From Rhizobium sp. S152 (lineage in GTDB: Bacteria > Pseudomonadota > Alphaproteobacteria > Rhizobiales > Rhizobiaceae), in assembly GCF_030380735.1 (NCBI RefSeq), contig NZ_JAUDRZ010000003.1:62001-126000 (forward strand): 64,000 bases of DNA, written 5' to 3'. The notes under the pieces were generated by a model. The model saw only the letters and a program-made list of their open reading frames with translations. It searched no databases and had not been told where the DNA came from. Of this stretch, positions 7,784 through 16,732 are shown piece after piece (position 1 is the stretch's first letter; each line of letters begins with the position of its first letter). The position numbers and the translations under genes were made by a program.

Positions 7784-8769
7784 ACATCTTTTCCTACCAG
7801 CAAGCGTCGGACGCCACATCCGCCATCACTTTGAAGAAAGCCGGCCCCGCCGCGAAATATCTTGGCGGCGGCACAAATCTCGTCGATCTCATGCGAGAAA
7901 CGGTCGAACAGCCTGAAACGCTGGTCGATGTCACCCATCTGCCTGGCGACATCGAGCAGCGTGCCGACGGTAGCCTACTGATCGGTGCGGCCGCGAAAAA
8001 CACGGCGCTCGCCGCGCATCCGGCAGTGCGGTCCGATTTCCCGCTGTTGTCGCGCTCTATCCTGGCAGGCGCGAGCGCGCAGATCCGCAACGTCGCGACG
8101 GTCGGTGGCAATATTCTGCAACGCACCCGCTGTCGCTATTTTTACGACAATGCGGCACGCTGCAACAAGCGCCAGCCGCAAGCCGGATGCGACGCGCTTG
8201 AAGGGTTCAATCGCTACCACGCCATTCTCGGCGCATCCGATGCCTGTGTCGCCACCCACCCGTCAGACATGTGCGTCGCTCTGGTCGCGCTTGATGCGAT
8301 TGTACATCTGCAGGGTCCGACCGGTGGCCGCAGCATGCCCCTGAGCGAACTGCACCGCCTGCCGGGCGATCGTCCCGAGATTGAGACGGAACTGCAGCCC
8401 GATGAATTGATCACGGCTATCGAGATCCCATCGCTCGGCTTTGCGCGCCGCTCGACCTACCGAAAGGTTCGTGACCGTGCCAGCTATGCCTTCGCGCTCA
8501 TATCTGTCGCGGCCGCGCTCGATATCGACGAAGCGGGCACCGTGCGCGACGTGCGTCTTGCGCTCGGTGGCGTTGCCCACAAGCCATGGCGCGCCACGAA
8601 GACGGAACTTGCATTGAAGGGGCAGGTGGCCGGCACGGAAAGCTTCCGGGCTGCCGCCGAAGCCGAACTCGCCGATGCCGTCGCTCTCGGCGAGAATGCA
8701 TTCAAGATCGAACTGGCAAGACGCACGATTGTTGCCGTGCTTGACGAATTGAAGGGAGAAAACGCATGA
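7780..8769 (+). CDS. paoB: Aldehyde/xanthine oxidoreductase, FAD subunit
   Basis: FAD-binding middle subunit of the same enzyme, 329 residues. The vanillyl-alcohol-oxidase-type FAD motif is at residues 28-34 (LGGGTNL), with a second flavin element at about 105-111 (VATVGGN). Cysteines C118, C128, C137 and C156 (TRCRYFYD, ARCNKR, AGCDA, DACVATHP) match the extra [4Fe-4S] site known from E. coli PaoB and absent from ordinary xanthine dehydrogenases. This is the main reason for choosing the Pao-type name. It starts inside the stop of paoA and overlaps paoC by 4 bp. Confidence 0.9.
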   Translation: MNIFSYQQASDATSAITLKKAGPAAKYLGGGTNLVDLMRETVEQPETLVDVTHLPGDIEQRADGSLLIGAAAKNTALAAHPAVRSDFPLLSRSILAGASAQIRNVATVGGNILQRTRCRYFYDNAARCNKRQPQAGCDALEGFNRYHAILGASDACVATHPSDMCVALVALDAIVHLQGPTGGRSMPLSELHRLPGDRPEIETELQPDELITAIEIPSLGFARRSTYRKVRDRASYAFALISVAAALDIDEAGTVRDVRLALGGVAHKPWRATKTELALKGQVAGTESFRAAAEAELADAVALGENAFKIELARRTIVAVLDELKGENA

Positions 8770-11066
8770 GTGTCCAGCCTGAAGCCGATAATAACAAGCC
8801 TGGCCGCTGGCAACCGGCCGTCACATCCGATCCGATGCTGCGCAAACATGGCGCTCTCGGGCAACCTGTTTCGCGCGTCGACGGTCCCTTGAAGGTCCAG
8901 GGAAAGGCCCGGTTTGCCGCCGAGTTTCATTATGAAAACATCAGTTATGCCGCACTCGCTTTCAGCAGTATAGCGCGCGGAAAAATCACGGAGCTCGATG
9001 TGGCGGCTGCGGAAGCGGCGCCCGGCGTCATACTCGTCATGACCTATCACAATGCGCCGCGCATGAAGGCGCCGTCGTTGATGATGTCTTCTCCGACAGC
9101 CGCTGGCGCCAGCGACCTGCCGGTGATGCAGAATGACGAAATCCACTGGAACGGCCAGCCGATTGCGCTCGTTCTGGCCGAAACGCAGGAGCAAGCCGAT
9201 TATGGGGCCTCGCTCATCAGGGCGAGTTATGCAAGCCTACCTGCCGTGACCTCGTTCGATGAGGCGAAACGGACGCCGAGGCAGTTGGAAACCCTGCTTG
9301 GCCAGCCGCCCGTGCTGGAGATCGGCGATGCGGAAACAGCTCTCGCCAATGCCGAGGTCAAGGTGGATATCATCTACCGGACGCCGCGGCACAACCACAA
9401 CGCCATCGAACTGCATGCGGCAACGGTTGCGTGGAAAGGCGAAGAACTGCGCGTGCATGATGCCAGCCAGTTGCTTGACCTGACCGCTGGCCAGCTTGGC
9501 GATATCTTCGGCCTTGAGCCCGGCAAAGTCCGCGTAACCTCGCCCTATGTCGGTGGCGGCTTCGGCGGGAAGTGTCTGTGGGATCATCAAATCCTTGCTA
9601 TCGCGGCCTCGAAACTCGCCGAGCGGCCGGTGCGCATCATGCTGTCTCGCGAAGGCGTGTTTCGCGTCGTCGGAGGCCGCACGGTGACGGAACAGCGGGT
9701 GGCGCTCGGTGCGCGTGCGGATGGCACGCTGGATGCGCTCATCCATACCGGCACGGCGGCCATGACACTGCACAATTCCTGCCCGGAACAGTTCACCTTC
9801 CCCGCTCGCCATCTCTACGCGGCCAAAACATTCAAGCTCGCGCAGGATGTCGCCGATATGGATATGCTCGCCAACACCTTTATGCGCGCACCCGGTGAGT
9901 CCGTCGGGACCTTCGCGCTCGAGTGTGCGATCGACGAGCTGGCGGAAAAACTCGGCCTCGATCCCATCGAACTGCGCCGCCGCATCGAGCCAAAATCGGA
10001 CCCAACCACCGGCAAGCCATTTTCATCACGCTATCTGATCGAAGCCTATGAAAAAGGCGCCGAGCGTTTTGGCTGGCGGAACCGCAGCGGGACGCCGCGG
10101 CAGAAACGCGAGGGTGAATGGCTGATCGGCATGGGCTGCGCCACCGCGACTTATCCCTACCATCGCTTCCCTGGTGGCGCGGTGAAGATCAGGCTCACGG
10201 CGGAGGGTCACGTAACCGTCTCCACAGCCGTGCACGACATGGGCATGGGTACGGCGACGGCCCAGGCACAGCATATTGCCGCCCGCCTCGGCGTGCCGAT
10301 GGAAAGCGTCACCTTCGAGTATGGCGACAGCAGCCTTCCGCGCGGGGTGATCGCTGGTGGATCCACCCAAACCGCGTCCATCGGCGGTGCGGTAATCGCG
10401 GCGACTGAAGTCTTTGTCGAGGAATTGATCAAGCTCGCCGGCAACGACTCGCCATTGGCCGGCCTGTCGCTCGGCGATGTCGAACCACGCGATGGTGGCC
10501 TCGGCCATCTCGATGACGTCGACCGTTTTGAGAGCTATCAGTCCATTCTAAACCGCTCTGGCCGCGAGGAACTGGTCTGCCAGGCCGAGGCGCCGCCGCC
10601 GGCGGAAATGGAAGCCTTTTCCATGCACTCATACGGCGCTCAGTTCTGTGAGGTGCGCGTCAGCGCTTTTACGGGTGAAATCCGCGTATCACGTTTTCTC
10701 GGCTCCTTCGACGCCGGCCAGATCCTGAACGCCAAGACGGCGACCAGCCAATTCAAGGGCGGCATCGTTATGGGCATCGGCCTGGCGCTGATGGAAGAGA
10801 CGAATTTCGATGAAAGGAGCGGCCGGATCGTCAATGCTTCGCTGGCCGAGTATCATGTACCGGTGCAGATGGACGTTCCTAACATTGATGTTCTCTACAC
10901 CGGCACACCCGATCCGCAGGCGCCGATGGGCGCACGCGGCATTGGCGAAATCGGCATTACCGGGGTCGGCGCGGCTGTTGCCAATGCCGTTTACAATGCG
11001 ACAGGTATCCGGGTTCGTGACCTTCCGATCACTCTGGAAAAGGTGCAACGTACCATGGGCATTTAA
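8766..11066 (+). CDS. paoC: Aldehyde/xanthine oxidoreductase, molybdenum subunit
   Basis: Catalytic subunit binding the molybdenum cofactor, 766 residues, of normal length. It has the typical start of the aldehyde oxidase domain (GQPVSRVDGPLKVQGKARFA), the cofactor-binding VGGGFGGKCLWDH, and near the C-terminus RGIGEIGITG. There, by family comparison, the Glu at residue 728 is the catalytic base. Last gene of an overlapping paoABC operon. No paoD/xdhC-type sulfuration chaperone gene follows; instead an IS remnant begins directly after the stop, so such a gene may have been lost or lies elsewhere. Confidence 0.92.
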   Translation: MSVQPEADNNKPGRWQPAVTSDPMLRKHGALGQPVSRVDGPLKVQGKARFAAEFHYENISYAALAFSSIARGKITELDVAAAEAAPGVILVMTYHNAPRMKAPSLMMSSPTAAGASDLPVMQNDEIHWNGQPIALVLAETQEQADYGASLIRASYASLPAVTSFDEAKRTPRQLETLLGQPPVLEIGDAETALANAEVKVDIIYRTPRHNHNAIELHAATVAWKGEELRVHDASQLLDLTAGQLGDIFGLEPGKVRVTSPYVGGGFGGKCLWDHQILAIAASKLAERPVRIMLSREGVFRVVGGRTVTEQRVALGARADGTLDALIHTGTAAMTLHNSCPEQFTFPARHLYAAKTFKLAQDVADMDMLANTFMRAPGESVGTFALECAIDELAEKLGLDPIELRRRIEPKSDPTTGKPFSSRYLIEAYEKGAERFGWRNRSGTPRQKREGEWLIGMGCATATYPYHRFPGGAVKIRLTAEGHVTVSTAVHDMGMGTATAQAQHIAARLGVPMESVTFEYGDSSLPRGVIAGGSTQTASIGGAVIAATEVFVEELIKLAGNDSPLAGLSLGDVEPRDGGLGHLDDVDRFESYQSILNRSGREELVCQAEAPPPAEMEAFSMHSYGAQFCEVRVSAFTGEIRVSRFLGSFDAGQILNAKTATSQFKGGIVMGIGLALMEETNFDERSGRIVNASLAEYHVPVQMDVPNIDVLYTGTPDPQAPMGARGIGEIGITGVGAAVANAVYNATGIRVRDLPITLEKVQRTMGI

Positions 11067-11068
11067 GG

Positions 11069-11290
11069 AGATGGTCCCTCGGAAAATGGGAAGCTTGTCG
11101 CAGCGTGTTGCGCTGCGCCGCCATTGTTTGAGCTTGGCAAAGAAGCTCTCGATGCCCCATCAGTGGTGGTAAGCAACACGATCGCAAGCATACTATTATT
11201 TGCGATGACGACGCGGCGGTATGACCGTTCGCCGCCTGGGCCAAAATGATCCTAGGCAGGTTGTCGGCGTAGTAGACGCGATCGGACAAA
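11069..11290 (-). mobile_element. IS5-family transposase remnant (C-terminal fragment)
   Basis: On the minus strand, GIESFFAKLKQWRR followed by ATRCDKLPIFRGTIS matches the conserved C-terminus of IS5-type transposases (usual form: GIESFFAKLKQWRRIATRYDK). Upstream, VIPPRRHRK and YACDRVAYHH fit the preceding region of the same family. The reading is broken by several stops, at least one of them between AYHH and WGIESFF. No complete ORF and no clear terminal inverted repeats were seen. It is therefore an old, inactive fragment directly behind paoC. From 11291 to 11414 nothing recognisable is present. Confidence 0.7.
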
Positions 11291-11414
11291 AGGCTTCAGT
11301 AACTCCCATTTGCCGTCTCGAAGTATCTCGCCATCTATCGCCAACCTCCAAAAACCAGCGTCAATCTAACTTGAGCTGCGAAGTGGATCCCAGATCGTCA
11401 TTTGTCACCAGAGC

Positions 11415-11747
11415 TTAGTGGCTAATCATCCAGGGCCTCGCGGACGGGAATGTTTTCGCGCCGTCTGCACGATATAGCGTTCCGGATTTCTTGCCGCCGC
11501 CGCAACAGGAGCAGCCGGACCCGTGGTTGGAAGATTTCAGTGTCCTGGGCTCGTTGGCCGATTTTTCGTTGGTCGTACGGGCCGCCCGCGTCACCGGATC
11601 CATCAGTGCAAAGAATGGCGTGGGGAAAAAGGCTCGGGCGGCCGATCTTCCGCAGGTGGGGCAATCGCAGGGTTCGGCCGAAGCCGCCATCGGGCGAAGC
11701 TCGGTGAAGGCGCCGCATTCGGCGCAGTCGTAGTCATAGTAGGGCAT
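11415..11747 (-). CDS. fmdB: FmdB-type zinc-ribbon protein
   Basis: 110 residues. The N-terminus (MPYYDYDCAECG) is the FmdB zinc ribbon with C8/C11 and C29/C32 as likely zinc ligands. The middle is low in complexity, and a second Cys cluster, GCSCCGGG, lies near residue 87. In Methylophilus, FmdB was proposed to regulate amidase expression; the biochemical role is unproven. The ATG at 11747 is preferred over 11765 because GGAGA lies just upstream and homologues begin MPxYDYxC. It is the last gene of the fmdA-urt unit, 66 bp after fmdA with a hairpin in between. Confidence 0.85.
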   Translation of the reverse strand: MPYYDYDCAECGAFTELRPMAASAEPCDCPTCGRSAARAFFPTPFFALMDPVTRAARTTNEKSANEPRTLKSSNHGSGCSCCGGGKKSGTLYRADGAKTFPSARPWMISH

Positions 11748-11777
11748 TGCATCTCCCGGAAACAACTGGTGTCAAAG

Positions 11778-11803
11778 ATGGATGCGGGGCAACCCGCATC
11801 CAT
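11778..11803 (-). terminator. Hairpin between fmdA and fmdB
   Basis: ATGGATGCGGG (11778-11788) and CCCGCATCCAT (11793-11803) form a perfect 11-bp stem with a 4-base loop. On the minus strand it lies about 10 bases after the fmdA stop and is followed by only a short T run. It may be a weak terminator or an mRNA stability element that lowers fmdB expression. Confidence 0.5.
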
Positions 11804-11813
11804 TGTGAGCGAC

Positions 11814-13046
11814 TTAAAGATCAGGTGCCAAGGGAACGTCGATCTTGCCGTCGAGGAATTTCCTCGGTCCGTCGGCGCCCGGCGTCATGTCGAATTCGAA
11901 GATATCGAGCGGTAGCCACAGCGTGGCGCATGCATTCGGTACGTCGACGACACCCGAGATATGGCCCTGCACTGGCGCCGTGCCGAGGATCGCATAGGCC
12001 TGGGCGCGACTATAGCCGAACTTGGTCAGGTATTCGATCGCGTTGAGGCAGGCCTGGCGATAGGCAATGTGGACGTCGAGATAATGCTGCTTGCCGCCTT
12101 CATCGACGGAAATGCCCTCGAAGATCAGATAGTCGTCGTATTTCGGCGTAATGGGCGATGGCTTGAAGATTGGGTTCTTGATCCCGTATTTCGCCATTCC
12201 GTCCTTGATCAGCGATACCTTGATATGCAACCAGCCGGCCATTTCGATGGCACCGCAGAAGGTGATTTCGCCGTCACCCTGGCTGAAGTGAAGGTCGCCC
12301 ATCGAGAGGCCCGCACCATCGACATAAACAGGGAAATAGACCTTGGAGCCACGCGACAGATCCTTGATGTCGCAGTTGCCGCCGTGTTCGCGCGGCGGCA
12401 CCGTGCGGGCACCTTCGGCAGCAGCCTTGTCACGAGCCTCGCCCTTCAGTTGGCCCATATGGGCGGTTGGTCCGCCGTTGGGCAGGTTGGCAAGGCCCGG
12501 AACACGGCCGGGATCTGTATCGAACAGCGCCTTTTCGCGGCTGTTCCACATATCCAGCATCTTCTGGTCAGGCAGGCAGCCAATCAGACCAGGATGGATG
12601 ATGCCGGCATATTTGACACCGGGCACATGACGCGACGAGGTGAACATACCATGGAAATCCCAGATGGACTTCTGTGCTTCCGGGAAATGCTCGGTGAGGA
12701 AGCCGCCGCCATTCTTCTTTGAAAAGAAGCCGTTGAAGCCCCAGAGGCTGCTGTCGAACGTGCCGATGTCGAGAATGTCGACGACGAGGAGATCTCCCGG
12801 CTGGGCGCCCTTGACGCCGATCGGACCGGAGAGGAAATGCACCTGGCTGAGATCGACGTCGCGGACGTCGGCCGCGTCGTCGTCGTTCTTGATCTGGCCG
12901 CCGGTCCAGTCATAGGTCTCGATGCGGAAATCGTCGCCCGGCTCGACCCAGCATGCCATAGGGATGTCGGGGTGCCAGCGGTTGTGAATTTTCTCGTTGG
13001 TGAAAGGCGACTCGTTGAGATCGACCTTGATCAAGGTATCGGGCAT
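11814..13046 (-). CDS. fmdA: Formamidase (acetamidase/formamidase family)
   Basis: Hydrolyses formamide to formate and ammonium; related enzymes take other short amides. 410 residues, the full family length. Family-typical stretches include HNRWHPDIPMACWVEPG, GFNGFFSKKNGGGFLTEHFP, PPREHGGNCDIKDLSRGSK and GDLHFSQGDGEITFCGA. Cytoplasmic, no signal peptide. It lies 44 bp after urtE on the same strand and is probably in the same transcript. A urea/amide importer is thus paired directly with an amide-splitting enzyme, with no urease genes in view, so the transporter may carry formamide or short amides rather than, or besides, urea. Confidence 0.92.
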   Translation of the reverse strand: MPDTLIKVDLNESPFTNEKIHNRWHPDIPMACWVEPGDDFRIETYDWTGGQIKNDDDAADVRDVDLSQVHFLSGPIGVKGAQPGDLLVVDILDIGTFDSSLWGFNGFFSKKNGGGFLTEHFPEAQKSIWDFHGMFTSSRHVPGVKYAGIIHPGLIGCLPDQKMLDMWNSREKALFDTDPGRVPGLANLPNGGPTAHMGQLKGEARDKAAAEGARTVPPREHGGNCDIKDLSRGSKVYFPVYVDGAGLSMGDLHFSQGDGEITFCGAIEMAGWLHIKVSLIKDGMAKYGIKNPIFKPSPITPKYDDYLIFEGISVDEGGKQHYLDVHIAYRQACLNAIEYLTKFGYSRAQAYAILGTAPVQGHISGVVDVPNACATLWLPLDIFEFDMTPGADGPRKFLDGKIDVPLAPDL

Positions 13047-13090
13047 TTCTTGCTCCTTCCTGGATGATGATGCGGGATGAACGGATTGGG

Positions 13091-13780
13091 TCAGACGGAG
13101 AGGAAGGCGGCGACCTTTGCCTCGTCGATGCCTGCCCGCGGGCTTTCGTGGACGATGCTACCCTTCTCGATGACGAGGACCCGATCGGCCATGTCGAGCG
13201 CGAAGCTCAGGACCTGTTCGGACACAAGGATCGACAGGCCCATCTCGTCGCGGATACGGCAAAGCGTGCGCGCCATTTCCTTGATGATGGAGGGCTGGAT
13301 GCCTTCGGTCGGTTCGTCGAGCAGCAGGACCTTTGGCTTGGACGCGAGCGCGCGGGCGATCGCCAGCTGCTGCTGCTGACCGCCGGAAAGATTACCGCCA
13401 CGGCGCCCCTTCATCTCCAAAAGCACGGGGAAAAGGTCATAGATATGATCCGGCACGGCGCGCTCGCCGGTAACGGTCAGGCCGGTCTCGATGTTTTCCT
13501 TCACCGTCATAGCGGAGAAGATCATCCGGCCCTGCGGCACGTAGGCAAGGCCGGCTGCGACGCGGCGGTAGCTCTCAAGGCTCTCTATCTCGGTGCTGCC
13601 GATGCGGATTACTCCCCCGGAAGACGGGACGATGCCCATCAGCGACTTCATCAGCGTGGTCTTGCCCATGCCGTTGCGGCCCATGATGGCAACGATCTCG
13701 CCGGGAGCGGTCTCGAAATTCAGGCCATGGATCACTTCGCTCTGGCCATAGGCGACGTGAAGGTTATCGACTGCAAGCAT
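13091..13780 (-). CDS. urtE: Urea/amide ABC transporter ATPase UrtE
   Basis: Second ATPase of a branched-chain-amino-acid-type importer for urea or amides, 229 residues. Walker A GRNGMGKTT (about residues 34-42), signature LSGGQQQQLAIARAL and Walker B KVLLLDEPTEGIQPSI. The TEGIQPSII element is typical of UrtE. The ATG at 13780 is preceded by GGAGG at 13788-13792, which overlaps the urtD stop region. Fifth gene of urtABCDE. Confidence 0.92.
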   Translation of the reverse strand: MLAVDNLHVAYGQSEVIHGLNFETAPGEIVAIMGRNGMGKTTLMKSLMGIVPSSGGVIRIGSTEIESLESYRRVAAGLAYVPQGRMIFSAMTVKENIETGLTVTGERAVPDHIYDLFPVLLEMKGRRGGNLSGGQQQQLAIARALASKPKVLLLDEPTEGIQPSIIKEMARTLCRIRDEMGLSILVSEQVLSFALDMADRVLVIEKGSIVHESPRAGIDEAKVAAFLSV

Positions 13781-13791
13781 GATTTCGCCTC

Positions 13792-14550
13792 CTAGTGGCC
13801 GAGATAGACTTCGATGACCTTGGGATCGTGCTTGACGCGCTCCATCGATCCCTCGGACAGGACCTTGCCCTGGTGCAGGACGGTCACCCGGTGGGCGATG
13901 TCCTCGACGAACTTCATGTCGTGCTCGATGACGATGACCGACTGGTTGCGGATGATGGTGTTCAGAAGTTCGGCCGTCTTCAGGCGCTCGGCTACGCTCA
14001 TGCCGGCAACCGGCTCGTCGAGCATCAGCAGTTTCGGGCTCTGGATCAAAAGCATGCCGATCTCCAGCCATTGCTTCTGTCCGTGGCTGAGGATGGCCGC
14101 TTCCGTGGCGAGATGATCTTTCAGGAAGATCAGTTCCGCGACTTCCTCGACGCGCTCGCGCACCTCGGCATCGCGGCGAAAGAAGAGTGCTCCGAAGACG
14201 TTGCGGCCGCGCGGGAAGGAAAGCTCGAGGTTCTCGAAGACTGTCAGATCCTCGTAGATCGACGGGTTCTGGAACTTTCGTCCGACGCCGGCATGGACGA
14301 TTTCGTGCTCGCGCATGCCGGTGAGCTCCTTGCCGGTGAAGCGGATAGAGCCGCCGGTCGGCCGGGTGCGACCGCAGATCAGATCAAGCACGGTGGTCTT
14401 GCCTGCGCCGTTCGGGCCGATGATCACCCGGATTTCGTTCTCATCGACATAGAAGGAGAGGTCGTTGACGGCCTTGAACCCATCGAATGAGACAGTGAGG
14501 CCTTCCACGGCGAGCAAAAAATCCTTCTGCTCGGTTTCTACGACTTGCAT
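13792..14550 (-). CDS. urtD: Urea/amide ABC transporter ATPase UrtD
   Basis: First ATPase of the importer, 252 residues. Walker A GPNGAGKTTVLD, Walker B KLLMLDEPVAGMS. The signature motif is LSHGQKQWLEIGMLL, a form of LSGGQ with Gly replaced by His that is usual in UrtD proteins. RVGRKFQ-type Q-loop surroundings (GVGRKFQNPSIYEDLTV) support the Urt/Liv family. It follows urtC by 14 bp and is followed by urtE with 11 bp between coding regions. Confidence 0.92.
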   Translation of the reverse strand: MQVVETEQKDFLLAVEGLTVSFDGFKAVNDLSFYVDENEIRVIIGPNGAGKTTVLDLICGRTRPTGGSIRFTGKELTGMREHEIVHAGVGRKFQNPSIYEDLTVFENLELSFPRGRNVFGALFFRRDAEVRERVEEVAELIFLKDHLATEAAILSHGQKQWLEIGMLLIQSPKLLMLDEPVAGMSVAERLKTAELLNTIIRNQSVIVIEHDMKFVEDIAHRVTVLHQGKVLSEGSMERVKHDPKVIEVYLGH

Positions 14551-14564
14551 TGTTGTTCTCCGTC

Positions 14565-15698
14565 TCAGTTCGGTGTGTTGGCGGCGGCGACAGCGCCGGC
14601 ACGTTCGGCTTGTGAGCGGCTGAAGAAGGGGCGTAGCCTTGGCTCCGCATATTCTTTGTAGAGACCGGCAAGCCCGTTGGGGAAAGCCATGACGACGGCG
14701 ATGAAAAGGCCGCCCATGGCGACCTGCCAGAGTTCGGGGAAGCTCTCGGAGAGTGACGTCTTGGCGGCGTTGACGATGAGTGCGCCGTAGACCGCGCCGA
14801 ACAGCGACAGACGCCCGCCGACCGCGCAGAGGATGACCATTTCGATCGACGGCACGATGCCGACGAAGGTGGGCGACATGAAACCGACCTGCAGTGTGAA
14901 CATCGCGCCGCCGATCGCCGAAAAAGCGGCCGCAAGGCAGAAGATGAAGATCTTGAAGTTCGCGACGTCATAGCCGGAAAAGCGGACCCGATCCTCGCGG
15001 TCGCGCATGGCGACGAGGAGAAGACCGAATTTCGAGATCTTGACGCCCTGGGCGAGCAGAACGCAGGCGAGCAGAAGCAGGGCGCAGACGAAATAGAGGA
15101 TGAGCTTGGCGTCGTCGGTGCGGATGTCCCAGCCGAGCAGCGTGCGCAGATCGGTAATGCCGTTGACGCCGCCGGTGTAGCCTTGTTGGCCAATTATCAG
15201 GATGGTCATGATCGCGGCGATCGCCTGGGTGATGATGGCGAAATAGACGCCGCCGACGCGACGCTTGAACATGGCTGCCCCAATCACGAAGGCAAAGATG
15301 ACCGGTACGGCAACGATGGCGAAAAGCGTGAAGGCCAGCGAGTGAAACGGCTGCCACCAGAAAGGCAGCTCGGTCAGCTGGTTCCAATCCATGAAATCGG
15401 GGATGCCGGGCGTCGATTGGATCTTGGTCGCTTCCGGCGTCGAGGCCTCAAGCTTCAGGAACATCGCCATGCAGTAACCGCCCAGGCCGAAGAACATGCC
15501 CTGACCGAGCGAAAGAATGCCGCCCATGCCCCAGCACAGGACAAGGCCGAGCGCCACGAACGCATAGGTCAGGTATTTGCCGACGAGGTTGAGGCGGAAG
15601 ATGTCGACAGAGGTGGGCAGGACGACGAGGATAAGCAGCGCCAGTATAGCGAAGGCGAACCATCCCTGCCTGGAAAAGAAAATGCCGTCGGATTTCAT
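14565..15698 (-). CDS. urtC: Urea/amide ABC transporter permease UrtC
   Basis: Inner-membrane permease of the LivM type, 377 residues with about eight to ten hydrophobic segments (for example FAILALLILVVLPTSVDIF, AFTLFAIVAVPVIFAFVIGAAMF). Contains GLVLCWGMGGILSLGQGMFFGLGGY and YFAIITQAIAAIMTILI, both typical for UrtC. Heterodimer partner of UrtB. It starts 13 bp after urtB. Confidence 0.9.
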   Translation of the reverse strand: MKSDGIFFSRQGWFAFAILALLILVVLPTSVDIFRLNLVGKYLTYAFVALGLVLCWGMGGILSLGQGMFFGLGGYCMAMFLKLEASTPEATKIQSTPGIPDFMDWNQLTELPFWWQPFHSLAFTLFAIVAVPVIFAFVIGAAMFKRRVGGVYFAIITQAIAAIMTILIIGQQGYTGGVNGITDLRTLLGWDIRTDDAKLILYFVCALLLLACVLLAQGVKISKFGLLLVAMRDREDRVRFSGYDVANFKIFIFCLAAAFSAIGGAMFTLQVGFMSPTFVGIVPSIEMVILCAVGGRLSLFGAVYGALIVNAAKTSLSESFPELWQVAMGGLFIAVVMAFPNGLAGLYKEYAEPRLRPFFSRSQAERAGAVAAANTPN

Positions 15699-15711
15699 GG
15701 CGAAAACTCCC

Positions 15712-16638
15712 TTAGCGGCGGATGTTGAGCGTGAAGAGGCCCTGCGGACGCAGCATCAGGATGCCGACGACGGTGAGCAGGGTGAGAACCTTGGCCGTCG
15801 AGCCGCTCATGAAGAATTCCATGGTCGATTGGGCCTGGGAGATGGTGAATGCCGACGCGATCGTGCCGATCAGGCTGCCCGCGCCGCCGAAGACGACGAC
15901 AAGGAACGTATCGACAATATAGAGCTGGCCGGCGGTCGGTCCGGTCGAACCGATCATGGTAAAGGCGGAACCGGCGATGCCGGCAATGCCGCACCCGAGC
16001 CCGAAGGTCAGCCGGTCGACCCGCTTGGTGTTGATGCCGACGGCGCCCGCCATCACGCGGTTCTGCAGGACGGCACGCACCTGCTTGCCCCAGGAGGAGA
16101 GGAAAAGCAGGAAATAGACGGCGCAGGCGACGAGAATGGTGAGTCCCATGACGAACAGGCCGTTGATCGGAATCTCGATGGTATCGGTGAGCGCGATCGA
16201 GCCCATCAGCCAGTCCGGCAGGGTGACGCCGACCTCACGGGCGCCGAAGACCGAGCGGTAGACCTGCTGCAGCACAAGCGAAAGGCCCCAGGTGGCGAGC
16301 AGCGTGTCGAGAGGTCGTCGGTACAGAAAGCGGATCAACGCGCATTCGACCAGAACGCCGAGCGCGAAAGCCGCGATGAAGGCGACCGCGATGGCGATGA
16401 AAAAGTAGATCGGAAACAACGCCGGCAAATATTCGGTGACGATGTGCGAGCAGATATAGGTCATGTAGGCGCCGAGGATCATGAACTCGCCATGCGCCAT
16501 GTTGATCACGCCCATCTGGCCGAAGATGATTGCCAGACCTAGCGCCATCAGCACGAAGACCGAGAACAGGCTGAGGCCGGCAAAGCCCTGCATGGCAAGG
16601 ATCGAGGTGAATTCGCCAATCGTATAGTCGCCAATCAT
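15712..16638 (-). CDS. urtB: Urea/amide ABC transporter permease UrtB
   Basis: Inner-membrane permease of the LivH type, 308 residues. The typical IIFGQMGVINMAHGEFMILGAYMTY near the N-terminus and GCGIAGIAGSAFTMIGSTGP and VFGGAGSLIGTI towards the C-terminus support UrtB. UrtB of cyanobacteria carries a long N-terminal extension that is absent here. It lies 94 bp behind urtA, separated by a stable hairpin, so it is likely expressed at a lower level than the binding protein. Confidence 0.9.
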   Translation of the reverse strand: MIGDYTIGEFTSILAMQGFAGLSLFSVFVLMALGLAIIFGQMGVINMAHGEFMILGAYMTYICSHIVTEYLPALFPIYFFIAIAVAFIAAFALGVLVECALIRFLYRRPLDTLLATWGLSLVLQQVYRSVFGAREVGVTLPDWLMGSIALTDTIEIPINGLFVMGLTILVACAVYFLLFLSSWGKQVRAVLQNRVMAGAVGINTKRVDRLTFGLGCGIAGIAGSAFTMIGSTGPTAGQLYIVDTFLVVVFGGAGSLIGTIASAFTISQAQSTMEFFMSGSTAKVLTLLTVVGILMLRPQGLFTLNIRR

Positions 16639-16686
16639 CGTGGCCTCGCGCGTTGGAAGCTGTGTCTTCGGGTCGGAAAAAGCTGG

Positions 16687-16722
16687 AGGCGCCGCCTGGT
16701 GCCGAAACGGGAGGCGGCGCCT
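16687..16722 (-). terminator. Attenuator-type hairpin between urtA and urtB
   Basis: GGCGCCGCCT (16688-16697) and AGGCGGCGCC (16712-16721) form a perfect 10-bp stem, extended by an A-T pair at 16687/16722, around a 14-base loop. On the minus strand it follows the urtA stop by about 10 bases. A run of five T (16677-16681 complement) follows six bases after the stem. This fits partial termination or 3'-end protection of urtA mRNA, a common way to make more binding protein than permease. Confidence 0.65.
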
Positions 16723-16732
16723 TGGGGAAGGC

